A stretch of 64,000 bases of DNA from Nocardioides sp. Arc9.136 (GTDB lineage Bacteria; Actinomycetota; Actinomycetes; Propionibacteriales; Nocardioidaceae), in contig NZ_CP113431.1 of assembly GCF_030506255.1 (NCBI RefSeq), positions 2,170,001-2,234,000 of the forward strand, written 5' to 3'. Positions 25,081 through 36,312 of the stretch are shown one piece after another; position 1 is the first letter of the stretch, and every line of letters starts with the position of its first letter. A model generated the notes under the pieces. The model had not been told where the DNA came from. It saw nothing but the letters and a program-made list of their open reading frames with translations, and searched no databases. The translations under genes were made by a program, and so were the position numbers.

Positions 25081-25707
25081 CTAGCCGGGCTCGTGCAGCC
25101 CGTCCGGCCCGGCGAGCACCCGGCGCACGACAGCGCGGCGACGGGTCGGCCGGGCGACCACCTCGAAGCCCGCGCGGGTGAACATCGCCTCGGTGCCGGG
25201 GTGCAGCTCGACGGTGATCGCGTCGGTGGTCGTCATCGGGTACCCCTCGACGACCCGCGCGCCGGCGGCAGCGGCGTGGGCCACCGCCGCGGGCACCATC
25301 GCCGAGGCCAGCCCGCGCCGGCGGTGGCCGGTGCGGGTGACGAAGCAGGTGACCGCCCAGACGTCCGGGTCGTCGCGCCGCTCGTCACGTCCGGCCCAGG
25401 CCACCCCGTGGTTGCGCACCAGGCCGGAGTACGCCGCGCGCGGCTCGACGGCGCACCAGGCCACCGGCTCGCCGTCGACGTACCCCACCAGCCCCGCCGT
25501 CGGCCCGCAGCCGCCCGGGTCCACCTGCTCGTGCAGCCGGTCGCGCCGGACCTCGTCGGGCACCGCGGCGAAGCTCTCGCCCCGGGCAAGCTTGTAGCGC
25601 TGGCAGGCGCACCGGCCCGGCATCCCCCGGGACCCCAGGACGGCCAGCACGTCCTGCCAGTCGGCCTGGTCGCCCGGGCGGACCTCGAGCTCGGGCGTGG
25701 TCGCCAT
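25081..25707 (-). CDS. GNAT-family N-acetyltransferase
   Basis: A 208-residue protein with the GNAT acetyl-CoA loop TGHRRRGLASAMV near residues 125-137. The N-terminal part has MPGRCACQRYKL with two cysteines, a pattern found in a GNAT subgroup whose substrate is unknown. A charged C-terminus (ARPTRRRAVVRRVL) follows. TAGCCT ends 6 nt before the ATG. Its stop is 10 bp upstream of the next gene's start, so the two may be expressed together as well as separately. Confidence 0.87.
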   Translation of the reverse strand: MATTPELEVRPGDQADWQDVLAVLGSRGMPGRCACQRYKLARGESFAAVPDEVRRDRLHEQVDPGGCGPTAGLVGYVDGEPVAWCAVEPRAAYSGLVRNHGVAWAGRDERRDDPDVWAVTCFVTRTGHRRRGLASAMVPAAVAHAAAAGARVVEGYPMTTTDAITVELHPGTEAMFTRAGFEVVARPTRRRAVVRRVLAGPDGLHEPG

Positions 25708-25729
25708 GGTCCGAGGCTAGTGGGGACGG

Positions 25730-26497
25730 TCAGCCGGCGCTGTCGAGCGGGCGACCGAGCATGGGACCCACGAGCCGGCGGATCACCGGGGAGGGCGAGA
25801 GCCCGAGCTCGTCGGCGAGCAGGCGCCGGTAGCGGTCGTACTGCCGCAGCGCCTCGGCGTGGTTGCCCTCGGCCAGGTGGACCTCGACCACCCGCCGGTG
25901 GGCGCTCTCCCGCAGCGGCTCCGAGCGCACCGCCTCGAGCGCGGCGCCCAACGCCTCCTCGTGCCGCCCGTCGACGCGGAGCACCTCCGAGGACCGCTCG
26001 AGCGCGTGCAGCCGCAGCTGCCGGTAGCTCTCGCGCTCGACGTCGAGCCACTCGTCGTGCCAGCTCGGGAGCAGGTCGTCGCGCCAGAGCCCGGCGAGCG
26101 CGGCGTCGGGCCGCTCGCCGACGCGCAGCACCCGGGCGGCGTCCTCGGCCTCCCACAGGTCCACCGCGACGTCGTCGCTGAGCCGGACGGAGGTCGAGGT
26201 GCACACCACCAGCGTCCGGGCGCGCGGACGCGGCAGCCGCCACAGGACCGTGCGCAGGCTCGCCGTGGCGCGCGCCGGCTCGGCGTCGGCCCACAACCGC
26301 TCGGCGAGGGCGGCCCGCGGCACCTTCGCCCGCCGGTGCACCACCGCCAGGTGCGCGAGCAGGCGTTGGGCCGGACGGGCCAGCTCGACCTCGTCGTCAC
26401 CGAACCGCAGGCAGAAGCCCCCCAACAGCGACATCCGCAGCTGCGGCGCCGGCGATACCTCCATGCCCTCGGGGTTCCCCGGCGACTTTGCCTCCAT
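25730..26497 (-). CDS. SARP/BTAD-domain transcriptional activator
   Basis: A 255-residue regulator. Residues about 25-105 are a winged-helix DNA-binding domain (SLLGGFCLRFGDDEVEL, PRAALAERLWAD), and 110-250 a bacterial transcriptional activation domain with TPR-like helices (HALERSSEVL, RQYDRYRRLLADELG). This is the short, SARP-type architecture without an ATPase. It is divergent from the manganese catalase gene 257 bp away, the most likely target. ATG 26497 is preferred to 26464 because GTGGGG is suitably spaced; the second has its purine stretch too close. A CCCC/GGGG hairpin lies directly upstream. Confidence 0.85.
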   Translation of the reverse strand: MEAKSPGNPEGMEVSPAPQLRMSLLGGFCLRFGDDEVELARPAQRLLAHLAVVHRRAKVPRAALAERLWADAEPARATASLRTVLWRLPRPRARTLVVCTSTSVRLSDDVAVDLWEAEDAARVLRVGERPDAALAGLWRDDLLPSWHDEWLDVERESYRQLRLHALERSSEVLRVDGRHEEALGAALEAVRSEPLRESAHRRVVEVHLAEGNHAEALRQYDRYRRLLADELGLSPSPVIRRLVGPMLGRPLDSAG

Positions 26498-26501
26498 CCA
26501 T

Positions 26502-26517
26502 ACCCCACGGGGTTTTT
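26502..26517 (+). promoter_or_regulatory. Short hairpin with T-tract between SARP and catalase genes
   Basis: ACCCC-AC-GGGGT followed by TTTT lies 4 bp before the SARP start on the opposite strand. On the rightward strand it looks like a small intrinsic terminator; on the leftward strand it covers the SARP ribosome site. T-tracts are otherwise rare in this window. Confidence 0.35.
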
Positions 26518-26754
26518 CTGGCCCCGGTGACGGGGCGGTGACGGGGCCGCTACGCACCCGCGACGGACCTGCGACGGACCGACGACGAGGGGCGACGGCG
26601 GGTGCGACGGGGCGAGGACGCCACCGCACACGGCGACGGGGACGCCCGCGGCGGCGGGGCGGCGTACGCCGCGGCGGACGGTGGCGTCACGGCGGACCAG
26701 GAGCGTGGTGCTCACCGGGTGCGGACGACGCACCCTCGACGAAAGGCGCGCACC

Positions 26755-27675
26755 GTGTACCGACACACCAAGGAGCTGCAGTACAACGTCAAGCCCGAGC
26801 GGCCGGACGCACTCTTCGCGGCCAAGCTGCAGGAGCTCGTCGGCGGTCAGTTCGGCGAGATGACGGTGATGATGCAGTACCTGTGGCAGGGCTGGAACTG
26901 CCGCATCCCCGGCAAGTACAAGGACATGATCCTCGACATCGGCACCGAGGAGATCGGCCACGTCGAGATGCTCGTGACCATGATGGCCCGCCTGCTCGAG
27001 GGCGCTCCCTCGGAGACCCAGGCCGAGGCCGCCGCCGCGAACCCCGCCCTCGCGGCGGTCCTCGGCGGGCAGAACGTCCAGCACGCCATCGTCACCGGCG
27101 GCGCCGCGATGCCGACCAACAGCCAGGGCGTGCCGTGGAACGGCGGCTACATCGTCGCGAGCGGCAACCTGCTCACCGACTTCCGCAGCAACGTCGCCGC
27201 GGAGGCGCAGAGCCGGCTCCAGACCGCCCGGGTCTACCAGATGACCGACGACCCGGGCGTCAAGGACACCCTCCAGTTCAACCTCGCCCGCGACACCTTC
27301 CACCAGCAGCAGTGGCTGCTGGGCATCGAGCAGCTGATCGAGGACGGCTTCACCGACGGCATCGAGGACTCCCTCGCCGCGGAGGAGAAGGACGAGCCCG
27401 GCCGGACCTTCTACAGCTTCCACGAGGGCAGCACCGCCGCCGAGGGCCGCTGGGCCCAGGGCACCACCCTGATCGGGGACAAGGAGATCCAGTTCTCCCC
27501 CGGTGTCCAGCTCGGCGACGACGTGCAGGAGGTCCCGGCTCCGGACCCGCTGCTGTTCGCGACGTACGACGGCAGCAAGGGCCCCGGCAAGCCCGGCAAC
27601 GCCGCCGGCGCCTACGGCCAGGGCGCGGAGAACCTGCTGAGCAAGGCCAAGGAGAAGCTCACCCCCGGCGAGTGA
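26755..27675 (+). CDS. Manganese catalase
   Basis: A 306-residue ferritin-like di-manganese catalase that decomposes H2O2 without heme. The metal site is visible: E35 (GEMTVMMQY), E66 and H69 (EEIGHVEM), and H183 (DTFHQQQW), each with family precedent. The C-terminal lobe (FSPGVQLGDDVQEVPAPDP) is also typical. The start is GTG after a GAAAGG site. The upstream regulator and downstream putative manganese exporter form a coherent manganese/peroxide unit. A heme catalase is encoded elsewhere in the window. Confidence 0.93.
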   Translation: MYRHTKELQYNVKPERPDALFAAKLQELVGGQFGEMTVMMQYLWQGWNCRIPGKYKDMILDIGTEEIGHVEMLVTMMARLLEGAPSETQAEAAAANPALAAVLGGQNVQHAIVTGGAAMPTNSQGVPWNGGYIVASGNLLTDFRSNVAAEAQSRLQTARVYQMTDDPGVKDTLQFNLARDTFHQQQWLLGIEQLIEDGFTDGIEDSLAAEEKDEPGRTFYSFHEGSTAAEGRWAQGTTLIGDKEIQFSPGVQLGDDVQEVPAPDPLLFATYDGSKGPGKPGNAAGAYGQGAENLLSKAKEKLTPGE

Positions 27676-27711
27676 GCCAGGACCCCGGGAGACCTGATCG
27701 GTGACGCGCTG

Positions 27712-28833
27712 ATGACCGACCTGACGACCGAGCTGCTGCTGCGACCCCTGGCCGACGCCTTCATGGAGGTCGGCGTGTTCGTCGCGCTGCTGGTGGTGCC
27801 CTTCGGCTGGGCGCGCCACCGGTGGGGCCACCGGCTGGACGACGCCCTCGAGCGTCACCGCCGGCTGGGCCCGCTGGTGGCCGCCCTGCTGACGGTCCCG
27901 CCGGGCTGCGGCGGCGCGATCATCGTCATGTCGGTCTACGCGCGGGGCGCCGTCAGCTACGGCGCGGCGGTCTCCGCACTGGTCGCCACCATGGGTGACG
28001 CGTCGTGGGTCCTGCTCGCGGCCGACCCCGTGCTGACGCTCCAGATGAAGGTCCTGCTGGTCGCCACGGGCGCGGCGACGGGGTACGTCGTGGACGCCGT
28101 GGGCATCGCCCCACGACGCCGCGTCGACACCGTCGCCCGCCCGGCACCGGCGCCCGTCCCCGTCTCCCCCGCGCCGGCGCTCCCCGCCGGCGCCGCACCG
28201 GCCAGGCGGCGCACCCTCCTGATGGAGGCGGCCACCCTGCCGGCCCTGATGTGGCTGCTGCTCGGCGCCGGCGCCACCGTCAGCCTCCCGACGACCTTCG
28301 AGCTGCTCGACCCCGCGGCGCTCGGTCACTCCCTGCTCGGCGGCGTCGACCCCTACCTGGCCATCGGCCTGGTCGGCTCCGTGCTCGCGGTCGGGTTCTT
28401 CCTGCGCAACGGCTGCAAGCTGGCCGACGACACCGTCGACGGCGAGCCCACGTCGATGCAGCAGGTCCTCGCGAAGGGCGCCGACGAGGTGTCGTTCGTG
28501 ACAGTCTGGGTGGCCGCGGCGTACGTCGCGTGGTCGCTGCTGACCCACCTCACCGGCTTCGACGGCTCCCAGCTGCCGGTGCTCGGCTTCGCAGGCGTCC
28601 TGGTCGGCGCGCTGATCGGGCTGGTGCCCGGCTGCGCCGTGCAGATCGTCTTCGCCGGCCTCTTCCTCGCGGGAGGGATGCCGGTCTCCACGCTCGTCGC
28701 CAACAGCATCAGCCAGGACGGCGACGCGCTCATCCCCCTGCTGGCGATGGAGCACCGCTCCGCGCTGCTGGCCACCGTGCTCACCACGATCCCGGCGATC
28801 GTCGTCGGATCGGCCCTGCTCGTCCTCACCTGA
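27712..28833 (+). CDS. Putative 10-TM manganese/heavy-metal exporter
   Basis: A 373-residue membrane protein with about ten hydrophobic helices. It contains two related loops, VPPGCGGAIIVM near 63 and LVPGCAVQIVFAGLF near 305, and a conserved SISQDGDALIPLLAMEH near 330-346. These match the putative manganese transporter / 10-TM heavy-metal exporter family (PF11449, ArsP_2-like). An Ala/Pro-rich cytosolic loop lies in the middle. It starts 36 bp after the manganese catalase, so it is likely co-transcribed; metal export or balance for the catalase is inferred. Confidence 0.8.
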   Translation: MTDLTTELLLRPLADAFMEVGVFVALLVVPFGWARHRWGHRLDDALERHRRLGPLVAALLTVPPGCGGAIIVMSVYARGAVSYGAAVSALVATMGDASWVLLAADPVLTLQMKVLLVATGAATGYVVDAVGIAPRRRVDTVARPAPAPVPVSPAPALPAGAAPARRRTLLMEAATLPALMWLLLGAGATVSLPTTFELLDPAALGHSLLGGVDPYLAIGLVGSVLAVGFFLRNGCKLADDTVDGEPTSMQQVLAKGADEVSFVTVWVAAAYVAWSLLTHLTGFDGSQLPVLGFAGVLVGALIGLVPGCAVQIVFAGLFLAGGMPVSTLVANSISQDGDALIPLLAMEHRSALLATVLTTIPAIVVGSALLVLT

Positions 28834-28863
28834 CGCCCCTCACGAACCCGTCCCGGAGGAACC

Positions 28864-29115
28864 ATGTCCCGCTCGACGTCCCCGACCCACCTCTCCACCA
28901 CCCACCGCAACCTGCTGCTCGCCGGCCTGGCCGTCCTGGTCAGCGTGGTCACCGGCACGACCGCCGGGCTGCTCGCCGCGGCGGCCGTGCTCGCCGTGAC
29001 CGGCCTACGCACGTGGGTCCTCCACGTGGGTGCTGGGGTCCTCGCCGACGCGCAGCACCCCCACCCGCTCGACGCGGCCGGCGACGTCGGCCAGGGCCTG
29101 GCTCGCGCGGCGTAG
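28864..29115 (+). CDS. Small membrane protein, antisense-overlapping a hemerythrin gene
   Basis: An 83-residue protein with two hydrophobic helices (LLLAGLAVLVSVVTG and LLAAAAVLAVTGLRTW). CGGAGGA lies 4 nt before the ATG, and it follows the exporter gene by 30 bp. Its last 111 bases overlap, on the opposite strand, the 3' end of the hemerythrin gene. The good ribosome site and hydrophobic pattern support it; the long antisense overlap argues for caution. No family is recognised. Confidence 0.5.
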   Translation: MSRSTSPTHLSTTHRNLLLAGLAVLVSVVTGTTAGLLAAAAVLAVTGLRTWVLHVGAGVLADAQHPHPLDAAGDVGQGLARAA

Positions 29116-29736
29116 CCGCTCGGCCGTCGGCGCCGCCGCGCGCTCGGCGCCCTGGTCCAGGGCGTCGCGCGTGCGGTCGACGACCGTGAGCGGCAGGCCG
29201 GCCAGGGCGTTGCCCGGTGGGCGGCGGGCGACCGTCGGGTGCGGCCGCGTCGGCGCCGTGCGGCGTACCGCCTCCCACGCCAGCCCGAGCGCCCGCAGCT
29301 GCTGGACGCCGACCAGCTGCTGGAGGCGCGGGAGCAGCTCGTCCTCCTCGTCGCGCACGTCCTCGCGCAGCACCTCGATGAGCCGCTCGACGACCGGACG
29401 GCGCTCGGCCTCGGTGAGCTCCTCGGAGTCCAGCCGGACCACCAGGTGGTTGACCTCCTGGTGCTCCTGCTCGACCTGGAGGGTCAGCCGCTCGCCCTCG
29501 TCACCGGGGAGGATGCGCCGCAGCGCCGGCCACAAGACCGACTCCTCGGCGAAGGCGTGCGGGAAGACCAGCCGGTTGATCTCGCGCAGCACCGTGCGCT
29601 GCTCGGTGCCCTCGGCGGCCTCGAGCCGGTGCAGGAGCTCGTCGAGTCGGATGTGGTCGCGACGCTGGCGGTGGAGGATGCTCCACTCCCCGCCCAGCTC
29701 GGCGACGGTCTGGTTCGCGATGGACGTCATGCCCAT
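29005..29736 (-). CDS. Hemerythrin-domain protein
   Basis: A 243-residue protein. Residues 15-150 form a hemerythrin-like four-helix bundle: H22 and H28 region (LHRQRRDHIRLDELLHRL), FPHAFAEESVLWPAL near 58-72 and EQEHQEVNH near 90-98, then DEEDELLPRL. The H/E positions suit a di-iron site binding oxygen or nitric oxide. A basic, low-complexity tail follows. No signal peptide. It lies next to the manganese unit but on the other strand, with its 3' end overlapping a small membrane gene. A second ATG six bases in is a possible start. Confidence 0.82.
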   Translation of the reverse strand: MGMTSIANQTVAELGGEWSILHRQRRDHIRLDELLHRLEAAEGTEQRTVLREINRLVFPHAFAEESVLWPALRRILPGDEGERLTLQVEQEHQEVNHLVVRLDSEELTEAERRPVVERLIEVLREDVRDEEDELLPRLQQLVGVQQLRALGLAWEAVRRTAPTRPHPTVARRPPGNALAGLPLTVVDRTRDALDQGAERAAAPTAERLRRASQALADVAGRVERVGVLRVGEDPSTHVEDPRA

Positions 29737-29797
29737 CGGGGTACCCGACGGCTCCCGCGACGTACCCGCCGCCCGGACGCGCCCCCGGACGCGCCGA

Positions 29798-29827
29798 GCG
29801 GGCCGGGAGCTGGTGCTCCCGGCCCGC
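29798..29827 (-). terminator. Hairpin terminator downstream of the S55 peptidase gene
   Basis: A 13-bp perfect stem (GCGGGCCGGGAGC) with loop TGGT lies about 70 bp beyond the S55 gene's stop and before the hemerythrin start. Confidence 0.8.
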
Positions 29828-29894
29828 CCGGAGGTGGTGCCGCTGCGCTGCTGGGTGGATCAGGGGTGGGCCTGGGCGGCCCGGGGTCATGACG

Positions 29895-31613
29895 TCACCG
29901 CACGACGACGCGGACCCGCTTGGCGCCGTACACGACGCGGTCGGTGGGCCCGGTGACCTTGGACTTCTCGACCTCCTTGCGGCGCTTGACCAGGGAGAGG
30001 TTCGCCTGGAGGGCGTCGTTGCGGACCATGCCGGCCACGACCCGCTCGGCCTTGGCGACCGAGCCGATGGTGCCGCCGGTCCACAGCCAGCCGCCGCCCT
30101 CCACCGAGACCTGGCCCTTCATGCCCTTCGCCGAGGCGGGGACACGCATGGTGACCGGGACGTACGTCGTGCCCTCCGGCCCGGAGAGCGCGGCACGGAG
30201 CACGAGCTTCCCGCCGGCCCGGGCCTCGGCGCGCTCGCCCTTGCCCAGGGTGACCCACTCGCCGCCGCGGCGCTGCTGGATGCTGCGGACGCGGTAGGTG
30301 TCGCTGTCGTCGCTCACCACGGACTGGCTGGTGACCGAGTCGAGCTCGACCCCGTCGATCTGGCTCAGGGCGTAGACGAGGTCGGCGAGCTCGTAGCCCG
30401 CGTCGCCGGTGATGTCGTACTCCGAGGCGTAGCGGTCGCTGAAGGAGAGCGAGAAGGCCGAGCCGTCGGTGTCGGTGCCGGTGACCTTCCAGCTCATCGT
30501 CTCCGAGCCGGGCATGATCGCGTCGACGACCCGGTCGTGGTTGGCGATGACCTGGTAGTAGGTCGTGCTGGCCGCGGCGCTGTCGACGGTGTTCTTGCTC
30601 GTGCCGGTGCGGGTGCGGCCGTCGTACGTCGCGGTGTTGGCGATCGTGGTCGCCCGCGGCAGCCGGCCGAGGAAGCCGGTGATGCCGGTCAGGTGGTCCT
30701 CGGAGACGGTGCCGACCGGGGCGCCGAGGTTGGCGACCTTGAAGCCGGGCCCGACCGGGTCCTCCTGGATGTAGAGCGCGGAGGCCGGGTGGAGGCTCAT
30801 GGTGGTCTCGCCCTCGAAGGACATCGGGTGGCCGAAGCCCACGACCCGGCCGTTGCAGACCGAGGTGGCGGTGCCGACGCCGGCCTGGGTCACGTCGCCG
30901 TAGGAGAGGGAGGCGGCCATGTTGCCGCCCGGGACGATCGTCTCCGGGCCCGCCGCGGCGGCGGAGCCGCCCGCGACGGCCCTCGCACCCTTCGGGAAGT
31001 AGGGCCGGTCCTCGGTGCCGGCGACCCGCTGGGCGCTGACGCCGGAGACCCCGACCGGCATCGGGAGCTGTCGGAGCCCCTGCGCCGCCTGGGCCGGCGT
31101 GACGTCGGTCGAGCGGGCGATGCTGGCGGCCAGCTTCCTGCCGACCGGGACCTTGGCGGCCGGCGGCTCGGCGAGGTAGTCGTCCATGTCGGCGAACGGG
31201 GTGACGCCCGCGACCGGCGAGGGGCCGAAGGCCAGGCCGTAGGCGACGGCCCCGATGAGGCGGCCGTCGGCGGCGTACACCGGCGAGCCGGACATGCCCT
31301 GCCAGATGCCGGCCTTGTCGACCTCCGGCATGTCCACGCGGACCATGACCATGTCGAGGTCGGGGCCGATGCCGTCGTCGTAGACCCCGATCACCTCGCC
31401 GGTGAAGGACTCGGGCGTGGTGCCCCGGGTGACCGTGAGACCGCTGACGGCGTCGCCCTCGGCGAGCTCGGAGACCGGGAAGGCAGGTGTGCAGTCGCCG
31501 GCGGGCTCGGCCGAGGTGGCCGGGCCGGTGCCGAGGGCTGCTGTCCCGAGCAGCAACCCTGTCGCGGCGGTGAGGGAGAGCAGGGCGGTGCCCCGGCGTC
31601 GAGTGGTCGTCAT
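29895..31613 (-). CDS. SpoIVB-type (S55) peptidase-domain secreted protein
   Basis: A 572-residue exported protein. Residues 1-33 are a signal peptide (LLSLTAATGLLLGTAALG). The S55 peptidase domain covers about 40-300, with GIWQGMSGSPVY near 107-118 carrying the catalytic serine (SGSP) and a histidine candidate in VVGFGHPMSFEG near 260. The remaining half has no recognised catalytic domain. In Bacillus, SpoIVB cleaves a regulator during sporulation; in non-sporulating Actinobacteria the role is unknown. CGGAGGA lies upstream of the ATG. It is divergent from aminopeptidase N. Confidence 0.82.
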   Translation of the reverse strand: MTTTRRRGTALLSLTAATGLLLGTAALGTGPATSAEPAGDCTPAFPVSELAEGDAVSGLTVTRGTTPESFTGEVIGVYDDGIGPDLDMVMVRVDMPEVDKAGIWQGMSGSPVYAADGRLIGAVAYGLAFGPSPVAGVTPFADMDDYLAEPPAAKVPVGRKLAASIARSTDVTPAQAAQGLRQLPMPVGVSGVSAQRVAGTEDRPYFPKGARAVAGGSAAAAGPETIVPGGNMAASLSYGDVTQAGVGTATSVCNGRVVGFGHPMSFEGETTMSLHPASALYIQEDPVGPGFKVANLGAPVGTVSEDHLTGITGFLGRLPRATTIANTATYDGRTRTGTSKNTVDSAAASTTYYQVIANHDRVVDAIMPGSETMSWKVTGTDTDGSAFSLSFSDRYASEYDITGDAGYELADLVYALSQIDGVELDSVTSQSVVSDDSDTYRVRSIQQRRGGEWVTLGKGERAEARAGGKLVLRAALSGPEGTTYVPVTMRVPASAKGMKGQVSVEGGGWLWTGGTIGSVAKAERVVAGMVRNDALQANLSLVKRRKEVEKSKVTGPTDRVVYGAKRVRVVVR

Positions 31614-31765
31614 GTGTTCTTTCCTCCCGGACAACGGAGCGTGGAGCACGCTCGCTGCAACGTACGACGCCGCGACCGGAGATTTGGTTGCCTCGGGTCT
31701 CGGTGGGGTCACGATCTCCGGCCGGGCGGGCCGGAGGGACGCCGACCGCTCCGTAGGGTGGCCGC

Positions 31766-34222
<2,457 letters not shown>

Positions 34223-34232
34223 GGGCGCGGCG

Positions 34233-35069
34233 GTGAAGGCGCGGCGACCGGGCCCGACCGTGCGGACGCGGGTGCACGAGCTGCTCGCCGACGGCACCGA
34301 GCGCCGCCACGAGGACCGGCTGGCCACCGAGGAACCGCTCGAGATCCGCCTGGCCTGGCCGGGCGCGGCGGCGCGCCGGGTCTGGGTCACGATGCGCACG
34401 CCGGGCAACGACTTCGAGCTGGCGGCCGGGTGGCTGGTGCACGAGGGGATCGTCGGCCCGGAGGGCCGCGGCGCGATCGCCGGGGTGGCGTACTGCACCG
34501 ACGCCGACCTCTCCCCCGAGCAGGAGTTCAACGTCGTCACGGTCACCCTCGACGGCCCGCCCGCGGCCGACCCGGGCCACCGGCACGACACGTTCTCCTC
34601 CGGCTCCTCGGCGTGCGGGGTCTGCGGCAAGGACTCGGTCGCCTCAGCGCTCACGGTGAGCGCCGCGGCGCGCTGGACCGGCGACCTGCCCGACGCCGAC
34701 GTCGTGCGCGGCCTGCCCGACGTGCTGCGCGGCGGGCAGCGCGTCTTCGACCGCACCGGCGGCGTGCACGCGGCCGGGCTCTTCACCGCCGCCGGCGAGC
34801 CGCTGGTCGTGCGTGAGGACGTCGGCCGCCACAACGCGGTGGACAAGGTGACGGGCGCGCGCGTGCTCGCCGGGCTGTCGCCGGCCGAGTCGGTGCTCGT
34901 CGTCAGCGGCCGGGCGGGCTTCGAGCTGGTGCAGAAGGCCCTGGCCGCCGGGGTCGGCGCGCTCGCATCGGTCGGTGCGCCGACCAGCCTGTCGGCAGGA
35001 CTGGCCGCCGAGGCGGGGCTGGTGCTCTACGGGTTCACCTCCCAGCGGCGTTGCGTGCGCTACACCTGA
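34233..35069 (+). CDS. fdhD: FdhD, sulfurtransferase for formate dehydrogenase
   Basis: A 278-residue protein with the family motif SSACGVCGKDS near 123-133; the CxxC cysteines carry sulfur from a desulfurase to the molybdenum cofactor of formate dehydrogenase. REDVGRHNAVDK near 197-208 and GFTSQRRCVRYT at the end are also conserved. No formate dehydrogenase is in the window, so the client is elsewhere. The GTG at 34233 is chosen; a GTG ten codons earlier, overlapping pepN, is possible. Confidence 0.93.
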   Translation: MKARRPGPTVRTRVHELLADGTERRHEDRLATEEPLEIRLAWPGAAARRVWVTMRTPGNDFELAAGWLVHEGIVGPEGRGAIAGVAYCTDADLSPEQEFNVVTVTLDGPPAADPGHRHDTFSSGSSACGVCGKDSVASALTVSAAARWTGDLPDADVVRGLPDVLRGGQRVFDRTGGVHAAGLFTAAGEPLVVREDVGRHNAVDKVTGARVLAGLSPAESVLVVSGRAGFELVQKALAAGVGALASVGAPTSLSAGLAAEAGLVLYGFTSQRRCVRYT

Positions 35070-35124
35070 GCCCTCCGCGGCGTGGGTCCGAGGGACTGTC
35101 GGCGCGGCCTCCTACGGTCCTCCT

Positions 35125-36312
35125 GTGCGCATCCTCCACACCTCCGACTGGCACCTGGGCCGGTCGTTCCACCGTGAGGAGATGCTCGTCCACCAGGCCG
35201 CCTTCGCCGACCACCTGCTCGAGGTCGTCGAGTCCGAGCGGGTCGACCTCGTGGTGGTCGCGGGCGACGTCTACGACCGCGCCCTCCCCCACGTCGACGC
35301 GGTCCGGCTGGCCGACGACGTCCTGGTCCGGCTCGCCGCGTCGCGGGCGCGGGTCGTCGTCTCCAGCGGCAACCACGACAGCGCCCAGCGCCTCGGCTTC
35401 AGCTCACGGCTCATCGACGCGGCCGGGGTCTTCATCCGCACCGACCCCGCCGGCGTGGGCACGCCGGTGCTGCTCGAGGACGAGCACGGCCCGGTCGCCG
35501 TGCACGCGCTGCCCTACCTCGACCCGCACGCGGTGGCCGCCCCCTGGGAGCTGCCTCGCCGTTCGCACGAGGCCGCGCTGACCGAGGCGATGGCACGTGT
35601 CCGGGCCGACCTCGCGACCCGGCCCGGCACCCGGTCGGTGGTGCTGGCGCACGCGTTCGTGGCGGGCGCCCAGCCGAGCGACTCCGAGCGCGACATCTCC
35701 GTCGGCGGGGTCTCGATCGTGCCGACCACGCTCTTCGACGGCATCGACTACGTCGCGCTGGGCCACCTGCACGGTCGGCACGTGCTGACCGACCGGGTCC
35801 GGTACAGCGGGTCGCCCCTCGCCTACTCCTTCTCCGAGACCGACCACCGCAAGGGCTCCTGGCTGGTCGACCTCGCCGCCGACGGCGCGGTCCACGCCGA
35901 GTACGTCGAGGCGCCGGTTCCCCGGCCGCTCGCCCGGCTCACCGGCAACCTCGCCGGCCTGCTTGAGGACCCGCGCCACGAGCGGCACGAGGGCTCCTGG
36001 GTCCAGGCCACGCTCACCGACGAGGTCCGGCCGCTCCAGGCGATGGACCGGCTCCGCCGGCGCTTCCCGCACGCGCTCGTCCTGGGCTTCGCGACTCCGC
36101 CGCCCGGCCTCGGTGCCGCGCCCGCGACCCGCACCGCCGGTCGCACCGACCACGACATCGCGCACGCCTTCGTCCGCGACCTGCGCGGCACCGGCCCGAC
36201 CGCCGAGGAGCGCGCGCTCCTCGACGCCGCCGTCGACGCGTGCTGCGACGACCCCGACCTCGACCGCGCCGTCGCGGAGCGGGCCGGACTGTCGTCGGGG
36301 GTGGCCGGGTGA
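35125..36312 (+). CDS. sbcD: Exonuclease SbcD
   Basis: A 395-residue calcineurin-like nuclease subunit of SbcCD. Metal-binding motifs are DWH (residues 8-10), GDVYD near 50, GNHD near 82 and GHLHGRH near 212. With SbcC it opens hairpins and trims DNA ends, a role in double-strand break repair and in removing long palindromes. TACGGT ends 6 nt before the GTG. The stop overlaps the GTG of sbcC by four bases, giving the classical coupled pair. Confidence 0.95.
   Translation: MRILHTSDWHLGRSFHREEMLVHQAAFADHLLEVVESERVDLVVVAGDVYDRALPHVDAVRLADDVLVRLAASRARVVVSSGNHDSAQRLGFSSRLIDAAGVFIRTDPAGVGTPVLLEDEHGPVAVHALPYLDPHAVAAPWELPRRSHEAALTEAMARVRADLATRPGTRSVVLAHAFVAGAQPSDSERDISVGGVSIVPTTLFDGIDYVALGHLHGRHVLTDRVRYSGSPLAYSFSETDHRKGSWLVDLAADGAVHAEYVEAPVPRPLARLTGNLAGLLEDPRHERHEGSWVQATLTDEVRPLQAMDRLRRRFPHALVLGFATPPPGLGAAPATRTAGRTDHDIAHAFVRDLRGTGPTAEERALLDAAVDACCDDPDLDRAVAERAGLSSGVAG

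Noticed and set aside
25783..28755. A leftward open frame of 990 codons opposite the manganese catalase and exporter
   Set aside because: Low-complexity Arg/His/Gly composition and complete overlap with conserved genes mark it as a shadow.
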